Source of the DNA: Thermostichus sp047462415
GTDB lineage: Bacteria; Cyanobacteriota; Cyanobacteriia; Thermostichales; Thermostichaceae
Reading direction: 5' to 3'
Length of the DNA: 64,000 nt
Assembly: GCF_047462415.1 (NCBI RefSeq)
Contig: NZ_JANSJE010000009.1
Span: forward strand, 65,562 to 129,561
Shown here: piece by piece, positions 33,275 through 41,062 of the stretch
Numbering within the stretch: position 1 is the first letter of the stretch
Layout: the number at the start of each line of letters is the position of its first letter
The notes under the pieces: generated by a model
What the model saw: only the letters and a program-made list of their open reading frames with translations
What the model was told of the DNA's origin: nothing
Databases searched by the model: none
Program-made: the position numbers and the translations under genes

Positions 33275-35107
33275 ATGTTGAAGAGGTTGCACCAACCGGG
33301 AGGGCTTATTGGGATCGCGCTGCTGGCCGGGGTGCTGGCACTGCTCTGGCCAATGCTGCAGCGGGGCTACCCCATCACCCATTCCACCCACTTCAATCTC
33401 AATTGGGCCTTCCAGTATCAGCGCCAGTTTTTCGGCGGGCAGTTTTACCCCCGCTGGCTGGAGTATTCCAACTTTGGCTATGGCAACCCCACCTTTGCCT
33501 TCTATCCGCCCCTGTGTATGGTGGCCACTTTGCCCTTTCGAGCCCTGGGGCTGGACATGCTCGGCTCTTTGGTGGCCAGCATGGGCCTAGCGATGGCGGT
33601 CTTGGGGCTGGGGCTGTACCTTCTGCTGCGGCAGGTGCTTCCTTGGGCTTTGGCGCTGGTCTTGGCCCTGCTGAGCATGGCCGGCCCCTATTGGCTGGTG
33701 GATATCTACCAACGGGGAGCCATAGGGGAAGTGTGGGCCATTGCCGTCTCCCCCTGGATTTTCTGGGCCTCGCTGCAGACGATCTGCCGGTTGCAGGCCC
33801 TTTGGCCGGTTGCGGCTTTGGCCCTGAGCTACGGCCTGCTGGCGCTGTCCCACCTGCCCACCTTGCTGGTGTTTACCCTGATTTGGCTGCCTCTGCCTTG
33901 GGTGTTGGGGCGAAGGGATCCCTTCTGGCCCAGGGTGGGGCGCTGCTACCTGGGGTTTGGGCTGGGGCTGGGGTGGACGGCGTTTTATCTGCTGCCAGCC
34001 TTTTGGGATCAGCGGCATGTCCAGGTGGATTTTGTCAACTTTACCGAGGAGTATACGCCCCACCATCGCCTGATGGTGAGCGGGCTCATGCAGCTGCAGC
34101 CGCGCTGGACAGAGCACTGGTTTGAGAGCAACCTGGTGGGGTACTGGGTTTGGATGGCGGCGGTTCTGGGAGGAGTTGGGATCCTGGTTTTTTGGCTGGC
34201 CCGCCGGTCGGGGAGGAGTTTCTCCTGCCAGGAAAGTGGTGCTGCCGAATCTCTTGCCAGAGCCACCCTGCTCTACAGCTTGGGAGCCAGCCTGGTGGCG
34301 CTGCTGATGATGACGGATCTGCTGGCTTGGCTCTACGAGTGGGTTTTGCCCCTGCGGCGGATTCAGTTCTCCTGGCGCTGGATGGCGGTAACGGCGGTAA
34401 CCGTGCCTTGGCTAGTGGGATCTCTAGCTGGGTGGGGATGGGGGCACAAGCGCTGGCGGCTCCCTTTGCTGGTGGGGCTCGGCCTGGCCATGGCAGTCCA
34501 AACCTGGCAGGGCTTGCAACTGGTGTCCAAAGCCGGCTTTGATCCGCCGCTTGTCCAAACTTTTCAAGAACTCGCTGCAGCCAAGCAGTTCCCCAACGAG
34601 CCCCAAGAGCGGCCGGGCATTGCTTTCTTGCACATGCACTGGCGCTTTCCCGATGGGCTGGCGCTGGTGGATGCGCTGGAATACCGGCCCCGCCAGGCGA
34701 CGCTGCCCATGCCGCCCCCACAGGTGGATCCGCTGCTGCAGTGGCAAGGCGAGGTAGAGGATCCGGCGGCGCGGCTCCAGGTGGAAGAGTGGCGCTACGG
34801 CTACCGTCGCTTTCGGGCGCTTAACCCCACCGGTCAGGAGCAAGCTGTAGTCTTGCGCACGTTTTACTACCCCGCCTGGCGGGTACAAATTGATGGACGG
34901 TTCAGAGCTGCTGAATACAACGAGCCAGGGCTGTTGCAAGTGCGGATCCCGCCGGGGGAGCACCGCGTGGAGGTGCGCTACTTGGGCACGGCGGCGGACT
35001 GGCTGGGCTGGATCCTGACCGGCGTGGCAGGAGTGCTGCTGGTGGAGTTGCGGCGGCTGCTCCGTCTGTTGGGGTTGAGGACAACAGAGGAGGCAACACC
35101 ATGTTGA
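33275..35107 (+). CDS. large membrane protein, 6-pyruvoyl-tetrahydropterin synthase-related (PTPS_related) type
   Basis: 610 residues with about twelve membrane helices and a C-terminal soluble, beta-rich domain of some 150 residues (WRYGYRRFRALNPTGQEQAV, FYYPAWRVQIDGR, RIPPGEHRVEVRYLG). The N-terminal pattern THFNLNWAFQYQRQFFGGQF and YPRWLEYSNFGYGNPTFAFYP P and a long GT-C-like membrane part match the PTPS_related family, which resembles glycosyltransferases of the YfhO type. Function unproven. The start ATG lies one base after moaC; the last seven bases overlap the alpha-E gene. Confidence 0.65.
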   Translation: MLKRLHQPGGLIGIALLAGVLALLWPMLQRGYPITHSTHFNLNWAFQYQRQFFGGQFYPRWLEYSNFGYGNPTFAFYPPLCMVATLPFRALGLDMLGSLVASMGLAMAVLGLGLYLLLRQVLPWALALVLALLSMAGPYWLVDIYQRGAIGEVWAIAVSPWIFWASLQTICRLQALWPVAALALSYGLLALSHLPTLLVFTLIWLPLPWVLGRRDPFWPRVGRCYLGFGLGLGWTAFYLLPAFWDQRHVQVDFVNFTEEYTPHHRLMVSGLMQLQPRWTEHWFESNLVGYWVWMAAVLGGVGILVFWLARRSGRSFSCQESGAAESLARATLLYSLGASLVALLMMTDLLAWLYEWVLPLRRIQFSWRWMAVTAVTVPWLVGSLAGWGWGHKRWRLPLLVGLGLAMAVQTWQGLQLVSKAGFDPPLVQTFQELAAAKQFPNEPQERPGIAFLHMHWRFPDGLALVDALEYRPRQATLPMPPPQVDPLLQWQGEVEDPAARLQVEEWRYGYRRFRALNPTGQEQAVVLRTFYYPAWRVQIDGRFRAAEYNEPGLLQVRIPPGEHRVEVRYLGTAADWLGWILTGVAGVLLVELRRLLRLLGLRTTEEATPC

Positions 35108-36096
35108 GTCGCGTGGCCGATTCCATCTACTGGCTCAACCGCTACGTGGAGCGGGCCGAGAACATTGCCCGTTTTATCGATGTCAACCTAAACCTCATCC
35201 TCGACTCACCTAGTGGCACAGCTCAGCAATGGGATCCCATCATCTCCACCACTGGGGATCAGGAGCTGTTTTACCAGCGCTACGGCCAGGCGACCCAGGA
35301 AACGGTGATCCAGTTTCTGGCTTTTGATAGGGATTATCCCAACTCGATTTTTTCCTGCTTGCGGCTGGCACGGGAAAATGCCCGCTCTGTGCGGGAGATC
35401 ATTTCTTCGGAAATGTGGGAGCGGGTGAATCGCTTCTACTTAATGGTGAAGGAAGCTGCTCAACAGTGGCCGCATCTGAGCCAGCTCCACGATTTCTTCA
35501 CGGAAGTCAAGCTGGCCAGCCATCTCTTTGCTGGGGTGATGGATGCCACCATGACCCACGGGGAGGGGTGGCACTTTGGACAAATCGGCCGCCTTTTGGA
35601 ACGGGCCGACAAAACGGCTCGCATTCTGGATGTTAAGTATTTTATTTTGCTGCCTTCTGTACAGGATGTGGGCACGCCCCTGGATGAATTGCAGTGGATT
35701 GCTCTCCTAAAGTCGGCCAGCGCTTATGAAATGTATCGAAAATACAGCCGCCAACACCGCATTAACCCTAGAGAGGTGGCCTCTTTCCTGATTTTGGATC
35801 GGCAATTTCCCCGCTCCATTCAGTTTTGTCTCATTCACGCCGATCGCTCCCTACACCAGATTACTGGAACCCCTGCTGATACTTGGCGGGATCCCAGTGA
35901 GCGGGCTTTGGGACGGCTGCGCTCTGAGCTGGATTATCTCACCATTGACGATATTATGGAGCAGGGCTTACACGAATTTCTCGACAAGTTGCAATTGCAA
36001 ATGAATTACGTTGGCGATTGCATCTACGAAAGTTTCTTTGCCATTCGCCCTTTGCAGACGGCTGACCCCCCTCTGCTCCTGCAGCGCCAAGCTTAG
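35101..36096 (+). CDS. alpha-E domain-containing protein (DUF403)
   Basis: 331 residues, all-helical. The opening MLSRVADSIYWLNRYVERAE NIARFIDVN is diagnostic of alpha-E proteins. The central RENARSVREIISSEMWERVN and the C-terminal NYVGDCIYESFF also fit. In many bacteria alpha-E genes are neighbours of a circularly permuted ATP-grasp and a transglutaminase, suggesting a peptide-ligating system of unknown product. The ATP-grasp partner is at 37036-38496, but here it is convergent and separated by a carbonic-anhydrase gene and a repeat. It overlaps the membrane protein gene by seven bases. Confidence 0.9.
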   Translation: MLSRVADSIYWLNRYVERAENIARFIDVNLNLILDSPSGTAQQWDPIISTTGDQELFYQRYGQATQETVIQFLAFDRDYPNSIFSCLRLARENARSVREIISSEMWERVNRFYLMVKEAAQQWPHLSQLHDFFTEVKLASHLFAGVMDATMTHGEGWHFGQIGRLLERADKTARILDVKYFILLPSVQDVGTPLDELQWIALLKSASAYEMYRKYSRQHRINPREVASFLILDRQFPRSIQFCLIHADRSLHQITGTPADTWRDPSERALGRLRSELDYLTIDDIMEQGLHEFLDKLQLQMNYVGDCIYESFFAIRPLQTADPPLLLQRQA

Positions 36097-36104
36097 CCGA
36101 AACC

Positions 36105-36362
36105 CCTCACCCCCGGCCCCTCTCCCAAAGGGATAGCCCAAGCGCTCCGCGCCGCTCACGCGACCACCCCCGGCCCCTCTCCCAAAGAGATAGCCNNNNN
36201 NNNNNNNNNNNNNNNNNNNNNNNNNNNNNNNNNNNNNNNNNNNNNNNNNNNNNNNNNNNNNNNNNNNNNNNNNNNNNNNNNNNNNNNNNNNNNNNATAGC
36301 CCAAGCGCTCCGCGCCGCTCACGCGACCACCCCCGGCCCCTCTCCCAAAGGGAGAGGGGGGT
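36105..36362. repeat. interspersed repeat cluster, copies 4a-4d, interrupted by an assembly gap
   Basis: CCCTCACCCCCGGCCCCTCT units alternate with AAGGGATAGCCCAAGCGCTC and GCGCCGCTCACGCGACC elements. The two flanks of the gap carry the same composite unit in the same order, so the array is tandem and its copy number is unresolved. Confidence 0.85.
36196..36295. other. assembly gap (100 N)
   Basis: Exactly 100 N characters, the usual placeholder for a gap of unknown size, placed inside the tandem repeat array. Confidence 0.99.
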
Positions 36363-36474
36363 TAATCTCTTTCACGGCTGTTGTATGCTTGCATCTGGTC
36401 AGCTGCCGGGGCAAAGGCGGTGCAGAGCACTGGGGAGGCCGGGAATTGCCGCACCGTTACTGGCGGTAGGATTG

Positions 36475-37026
36475 ATGGAAGTTGTTGCTGGTTGGAGAGT
36501 GGGGTTGGAGCAGCAGCCGCGAGGGATCGACCAGGCAGCCTTTGTGGCCGCCAATGCCACGCTGATTGGTGATGTGCAGCTCTCGGAAGGGGTGAGCATC
36601 TGGTACGGGGCCATTTTGCGAGGGGATCTGTCGCCGATTGTGATTGGCCGCCGCAGCAACATTCAAGACGGGGCGATCCTGCACGGGGATCCGGAGCAGC
36701 CGACCTGCATCGGCGAGGAGGTCACCGTCGGCCATCGGGCCGTCATCCACAGCGCCCACATCGAGGCGGGATCCCTGGTGGGGATTGGGGCCGTCATCCT
36801 CAACGGAGTCACCATCGGGGCGGGCAGCATGGTCGGGGCTGGAGCGGTGGTCACCCGCTCGCTGCCGCCCCGCTCTTTGGCAGTCGGGATCCCGGCCAAG
36901 GTCATCCGCACCCTGACAGACCAAGAGGTGGAGCAGTTGCGCCGCCACGCCGAGCACTATGTGGATTTGGCGCTGCAACACGCCCGTCGTTTCGCCAGAT
37001 GGCCGGGCCCTGCTGCTCCGGCCTAA
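36475..37026 (+). CDS. gamma-class carbonic anhydrase-like protein (left-handed beta-helix)
   Basis: 183 residues. Hexapeptide repeats run from about residue 20 (FVAANATLIGDVQLSEGVSI WYGAILRGDL) to 150. The zinc-ligand His positions are kept in NIQDGAILHGD and VGHRAVIHSAHIE, and the Arg/Asp/Gln fold residues (RGD, QDG) are present. It fits the CamH/YrdA/PaaY group, some of which are active carbonic anhydrases while others are not, so activity is not certain. ATG 36475 was chosen from several in-frame starts because family similarity begins there. It converges on the ATP-grasp gene, with nine bases between the stops. Confidence 0.82.
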   Translation: MEVVAGWRVGLEQQPRGIDQAAFVAANATLIGDVQLSEGVSIWYGAILRGDLSPIVIGRRSNIQDGAILHGDPEQPTCIGEEVTVGHRAVIHSAHIEAGSLVGIGAVILNGVTIGAGSMVGAGAVVTRSLPPRSLAVGIPAKVIRTLTDQEVEQLRRHAEHYVDLALQHARRFARWPGPAAPA

Positions 37027-37035
37027 GCCTACCCT

Positions 37036-38496
37036 TCAGCAGCGGGGATCCCCGCAGAGCACCCAGGTATCTTTGCTGCCGCCCCCTTGGGAGGAGTTGA
37101 CCACTAGGGATCCCTTTTTGAGGGCCACGCGGGTTAGGCCGCCGGGATGAACGTAGATCTCTTTGCCGTAGAGGATGTAGGGCCGCAGATCCACATGGCA
37201 GGGCTCCAGCCTCAGCCCCTCTCCCCAATCCACGAGGGTGGGCACGCGGGAAAGACACACAACGGGCTGGGCGATGTAGTTGCGGGGCTGGGCGCGGATT
37301 TTCTCGGCAAAAGCGGCCCGCTCCTCCGGTGTGGCCCGCGGTCCCATCAGCATGCCGTAGCCGCCCGACTCATTGGCCGCCTTCACCACCAACTTGTCCA
37401 GGTTCTCCAGCACATAAGCTTGATCCTTGGGATCCCAACACAAGTAGGTGGGCACATTGGGCAAAATCGCTTCTTCTCCCAGGTAGTAGCGGATCATCTG
37501 GGGCACATAGGCGTAGATGACCTTATCGTCTGCCACTCCTGTCCCCAAGGCATTGGCAATTGCCAGCCGACCCGAGCGATAGACCTCAAACAGGCCGGGT
37601 ACCCCCAAGAGGGAATCGGGGCGAAAGACCAGCGGATCGATGAAGTCATCGTCGATGCGGCGGTAGATTACATCCACCCGTTGCAGGCCCTTGGTGGTGC
37701 GCATCTGCAAATAGCCATCGGCCACCACCAAATCCCGTCCTTCCACCAGCTCCACCCCCATCTGCTGGGCCAGAAAAGAATGCTCGAAGTAGGCGGAGTT
37801 GTAGATGCCGGGGGTGAGCACCACCACTGTCGGGTTGGCCAGGTGCGGCGGCGTCAGATTGAGGAGGGTATCCAACAAGTGGCTGGGGTAGTCGTCCACC
37901 GGGCGGATCCCCATCGTGTTAAACAGCGAGGGAAAGGTGCTTTTCATCACCCGCCGGTTTTCCAGCACATAGGAAATGCCCGAGGGGCAGCGCAGGTTGT
38001 CTTCCAGCACGTACCAAGTCCCGTCCCGATCCCGCACCAGGTCGGTGCCGGTGACGTGGCACCAAATTCTCCCCGGCGGGTTGAGCCCAATACAAGGCCG
38101 CAGGAATCCTTTGGCCGTCTCGACCAGCTCAGCAGGGATCACCCCATCCTTGAGGATCTTCTGGTCGTGATAGACGTCGTCGATAAACAGGTTCAGGGCA
38201 TGGATGCGCTGCTTCAGGCCCTGCTCCAGCCGCTGCCACTCAGAGGCTGAGACGATGCGGGGAATGATGTCGAAGGGGAAAATCCGCTCCGTGCCCTGGC
38301 TGTCGCCATAGACGTTGAAGGTTACCCCCATCTGAAAGAGGGCTGCCTGGGCCGCCGCTTGCCGCTGCTGCAGCTCTCCTTCTCCCAGCGAATGCAGGCG
38401 CTCAATCAGCGGGATCGCCTCAGGGCGAGGCCGACCGCGCCCCACAAACAGCTCATCGTAAAAACCTTCACCTGGGTCATAAGTATCAAAACGCAC
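37036..38496 (-). CDS. circularly permuted ATP-grasp protein (DUF404/DUF407)
   Basis: 486 residues. Family blocks are intact: the N-terminal DTYDPGEGFYDELF, IPFPFDIIPRIV-like segment (RIFPFDIIPRIVSASEW), DGTWYVLEDNLRCPSGISYV, NPTVVVLTPGIYNSAYFEHS and VVKAANESGGYGMLMGP. These proteins are predicted ATP-dependent carboxylate-amine ligases acting with alpha-E proteins; no product has been established to my knowledge. The N-terminal 25 residues are preserved, so the start ATG 38496 is secure. Gene order with the alpha-E gene is convergent here rather than operonic. Confidence 0.9.
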   Translation of the reverse strand: MRFDTYDPGEGFYDELFVGRGRPRPEAIPLIERLHSLGEGELQQRQAAAQAALFQMGVTFNVYGDSQGTERIFPFDIIPRIVSASEWQRLEQGLKQRIHALNLFIDDVYHDQKILKDGVIPAELVETAKGFLRPCIGLNPPGRIWCHVTGTDLVRDRDGTWYVLEDNLRCPSGISYVLENRRVMKSTFPSLFNTMGIRPVDDYPSHLLDTLLNLTPPHLANPTVVVLTPGIYNSAYFEHSFLAQQMGVELVEGRDLVVADGYLQMRTTKGLQRVDVIYRRIDDDFIDPLVFRPDSLLGVPGLFEVYRSGRLAIANALGTGVADDKVIYAYVPQMIRYYLGEEAILPNVPTYLCWDPKDQAYVLENLDKLVVKAANESGGYGMLMGPRATPEERAAFAEKIRAQPRNYIAQPVVCLSRVPTLVDWGEGLRLEPCHVDLRPYILYGKEIYVHPGGLTRVALKKGSLVVNSSQGGGSKDTWVLCGDPRC

Positions 38497-38695
38497 GTCG
38501 GGATCCCTCGAACCCTACCCTGTTTTACTGTGGGCGGCTCTGGATTTGCCTAGTGTGCTTCCGGCTACTTTTACGGTTATCGTGGTGGAAGTTAGGACAG
38601 GGGGTATACCGGTTGCCCCCAGTCAGCCAGAGTTGTCAAGGTTTATGGTGGCGAGCGGTACTTTCTCAGCTTTGTTGTCAATGTAGTGTAGAGGA

Positions 38696-39460
38696 ATGAA
38701 CCGGACACCCTCTTTTGTAAATCGGCCCCTCATCGGCGTTACTACCCCCAGCCGCAACGGCCAGGGAGATTTTGTGGCGCCGGGCCGCTATGTGGATGCC
38801 CTTCGCGCTGCTGGCGGGATCCCCGTTCTTTTTCCCCCAGGCGAAAGTGAGCCACAAGCGCTGCTGGCTGCGGTAGATGGGCTGGTGTTGACAGGAGGCG
38901 GCGACCTTTGCCCCAGCACCTACGGAGAGGATCCCCAACATCCCCAGGTGCGTCACGTCAGCGCCGAGCGGGATCGCTTTGAGATGGCCTTGGCGGCAGC
39001 CGCGCTGGCGCAAGGGATCCCGGTCTTGGGCATTTGTCGAGGGATGCAGTTGCTGAACGTGGTCAGCGGCGGCAAGCTGATCCCCCATGTGCCCGACGTG
39101 TACGACGAGCTGGATCATTTCAACCCCGCCGATCGCAAGCCCGTTCGCCACAGCGTCAGCCTCATCCGCTCCACCCGCCTGCAGCAAATTGTCGGCGTCG
39201 ACGCAATCTCCGTAGTCTCTTGGCACCACCAGGCTGTTTGGGGGGTGCCGGCGGGCTGGCGTTTGGCTGCCTGTTCTCCCGACGAGCTCATCGAGGCCAT
39301 CGAGCACGAAACCCATCCCTGGGCCATTGCCGTGCAGTGGCACCCCGAGTTCACCTTTGAAGAGGCTGAGCATTTTCGCCTGTTTCAGGCCTTTGTGCAG
39401 GCAGCGCTGCAGTTTTCGCCGCGCCTGGCCAGCCCTGAAGCAATGCCTCAGGTTGCCTAG
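38696..39460 (+). CDS. gamma-glutamyl-GABA hydrolase family protein (class I amidotransferase, peptidase C26)
   Basis: 254 residues with the full catalytic triad of class I amidotransferase-like hydrolases: C114 in GICRGMQLLN, H216 and E218 in QWHPE. LTGGGDLCPSTYGEDP near 66-80 and SWHHQAV near 175 are typical of PuuD. PuuD cleaves gamma-glutamyl-GABA in putrescine breakdown; other Puu genes are not present, so the natural substrate is uncertain. It is divergent from the ATP-grasp gene across 199 bases. Confidence 0.85.
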   Translation: MNRTPSFVNRPLIGVTTPSRNGQGDFVAPGRYVDALRAAGGIPVLFPPGESEPQALLAAVDGLVLTGGGDLCPSTYGEDPQHPQVRHVSAERDRFEMALAAAALAQGIPVLGICRGMQLLNVVSGGKLIPHVPDVYDELDHFNPADRKPVRHSVSLIRSTRLQQIVGVDAISVVSWHHQAVWGVPAGWRLAACSPDELIEAIEHETHPWAIAVQWHPEFTFEEAEHFRLFQAFVQAALQFSPRLASPEAMPQVA

Positions 39461-39562
39461 GGATCCTGTGCTGCTGCTGGAGAAGAGGCGGGGGCTTATC
39501 CCTCGCGATAGCCAGGGGAGAGCCCTTGCTATGCTTTGCCCAGTGCCCCCAAAAGAGGGCCT

Positions 39563-40750
39563 ATGAGCAGGAGACAGGCACTGGCTAGAGCAGTTCTGGG
39601 TGTCTTAGCTTTTTTCGGTTTAGGTTTTGGCTGTAGTCCCAGCCCTTGGCTGCGCCAGTTTGGCACCCCTTCCTCTGACGAGGCTCGCGCCATCGCAATT
39701 GATGGAAAGGGAAATATTTGGGTGGCGGGGGTAACGGAGGGAAGCTTTTTGGGCCAAAGCTCGGCAGGGGGTGGCGATGGTTTCTTGCGCAAGTACAATG
39801 CCTGGGGCCGAGAGCTCTGGACACGGCAGTTGGGCACCCCTGCTTTAGACGAAGTTGTGGCGGTGGCAGTGGACAGGAGAGGGAACACCTGGGTGGCAGG
39901 AGTGACCTACGGCGCTTTCCCTGGCTACAGCAATGCCGGCGCAAAAGACATCTTCCTGCGTAAGCACGATCCCCAGGGTCGGGAGCTCTGGACGCAGCAG
40001 TTGGGCGGTGCTGAGCCTGACCAGGTCACTGCCATTGCCGTGGATGGCAAGGGCAATGTCTGGGTAACCGGGAATAGCGGAGGCAAGAGCTTTGTGCGCC
40101 AATACAACGCTGACGGCAAACCGCTCTGGGTCCGCGAGCTAGGGGCCCAGGTCACTGCCCTGGCCGCCGATGGGGCAGGAAATCTCTGGATAGCCGGATT
40201 CGTCCGCGACCGCACAAGGGCTGGCGGCTTTGTCGGCCAGTATGATCCCAGCGGCAACCAGGTTTGGCTGCGCCAGTTTTCCAACAAAGGGGGCGACGGC
40301 ACTCTTGCCATCGCTGTGGGAGAGGAGGGAAATGTTTGGGTGGCGGGCTATACCCAAGAGGCTCCTGCTGGCCAGGCCTTGCTCCAGGGGTACAGTGTCT
40401 TTGTGCGGCAGTATGATCCCTACGGCAACGAGCTCTGGAGCCGCCAATGGGACGGCGCGCAAGGGGAGCGCCCTCTGGCCATTGCCGTGGATAGGCTCGG
40501 AAGGGTCTGGGTGGCAGGATCCACCCAGGGGATCCCTGCAAGTCGCAGCGATGCCTTTGTCCGCCTCTACGATACCAACGGCGGCGAGCTCTGGCGCCAC
40601 CAGTTCGGCAGCGCCGACTTCGACTGGATCCAGGCCATGGCGCTAGACCAAGAGGGCACCCTCGGGGTGGTAGGTGTAACCTGGGGATCCCTCGCCGGAG
40701 AGCCCCATGCTGGTCTGAAAGATGTCTTTGTGCTCAAGTACGGCCGTTAG
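39563..40750 (+). CDS. beta-propeller repeat (SBBP-type) secreted protein, probable lipoprotein
   Basis: 395 residues. The N-terminus SRRQALARAVLGVLAFFGLG FGCSPSP has a hydrophobic core followed by Cys, a lipobox-like GFGC, so it is probably a lipoprotein on the outer face of the plasma membrane or in the periplasm. It then carries six to seven repeats of about 55 residues with the pattern W.RQFGT...D.A.AIAVD..GN.WVAG.T...D.FLRKYD..G.ELW, the SBBP blade motif. Such propellers are usually binding scaffolds. ATG 39563 is preferred over an upstream TTG. An IS605 end begins right at its stop codon. Confidence 0.8.
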   Translation: MSRRQALARAVLGVLAFFGLGFGCSPSPWLRQFGTPSSDEARAIAIDGKGNIWVAGVTEGSFLGQSSAGGGDGFLRKYNAWGRELWTRQLGTPALDEVVAVAVDRRGNTWVAGVTYGAFPGYSNAGAKDIFLRKHDPQGRELWTQQLGGAEPDQVTAIAVDGKGNVWVTGNSGGKSFVRQYNADGKPLWVRELGAQVTALAADGAGNLWIAGFVRDRTRAGGFVGQYDPSGNQVWLRQFSNKGGDGTLAIAVGEEGNVWVAGYTQEAPAGQALLQGYSVFVRQYDPYGNELWSRQWDGAQGERPLAIAVDRLGRVWVAGSTQGIPASRSDAFVRLYDTNGGELWRHQFGSADFDWIQAMALDQEGTLGVVGVTWGSLAGEPHAGLKDVFVLKYGR

Positions 40751-41062
40751 ATTGACACCCCCACCGCCTCAAGGCGTAGGGTTCTCACGTAGTTCAAACA
40801 GGCGCTGTCAAGACGCCTCTAGACAGTCCCCTCAGGAAAAGCCCTGCTCGCGTCAGCAGGACGGCGTCCTCTCGCGTCTCGGACGCCTGCACCAGTCGGT
40901 TTTTTTCACCGTGATTAGCTGCTGGCCTGGGAACGGTACGCCTTTTCGGCAAGTATACCCTTGGCAATTACGAGCTTTTCCGCTCCCCACGCAAGTGCGG
41001 GGCTACCAAGCTATCCTTCTGTGTAGTCTCAAGGAGATGGCGGGGCGCCTGGCGCTGGCTCT
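40751..41062 (-). mobile_element. decayed IS605-type right end and 3' tnpB debris
   Basis: On the minus strand GAACCCTACGCCTTGAGGCG followed by GTGGGGGTGTCAA is the hairpin-plus-end typical of the right end of IS605/IS607-family tnpB elements (usually GAATCCC...CGCC-TTNAGGCG...GGGAGTGTCAA). The preceding 250 bases contain only degenerate coding-like sequence with stops. A TCGCGTCAGCAGGACGG copy of the 20-base element lies at 40848-40866. No intact gene is seen in these 312 bases. Confidence 0.6.

Noticed and set aside
37147..38250. A 367-codon frame antisense to the ATP-grasp gene
   Set aside because: Shadow frame; the minus-strand protein is a clear family member.
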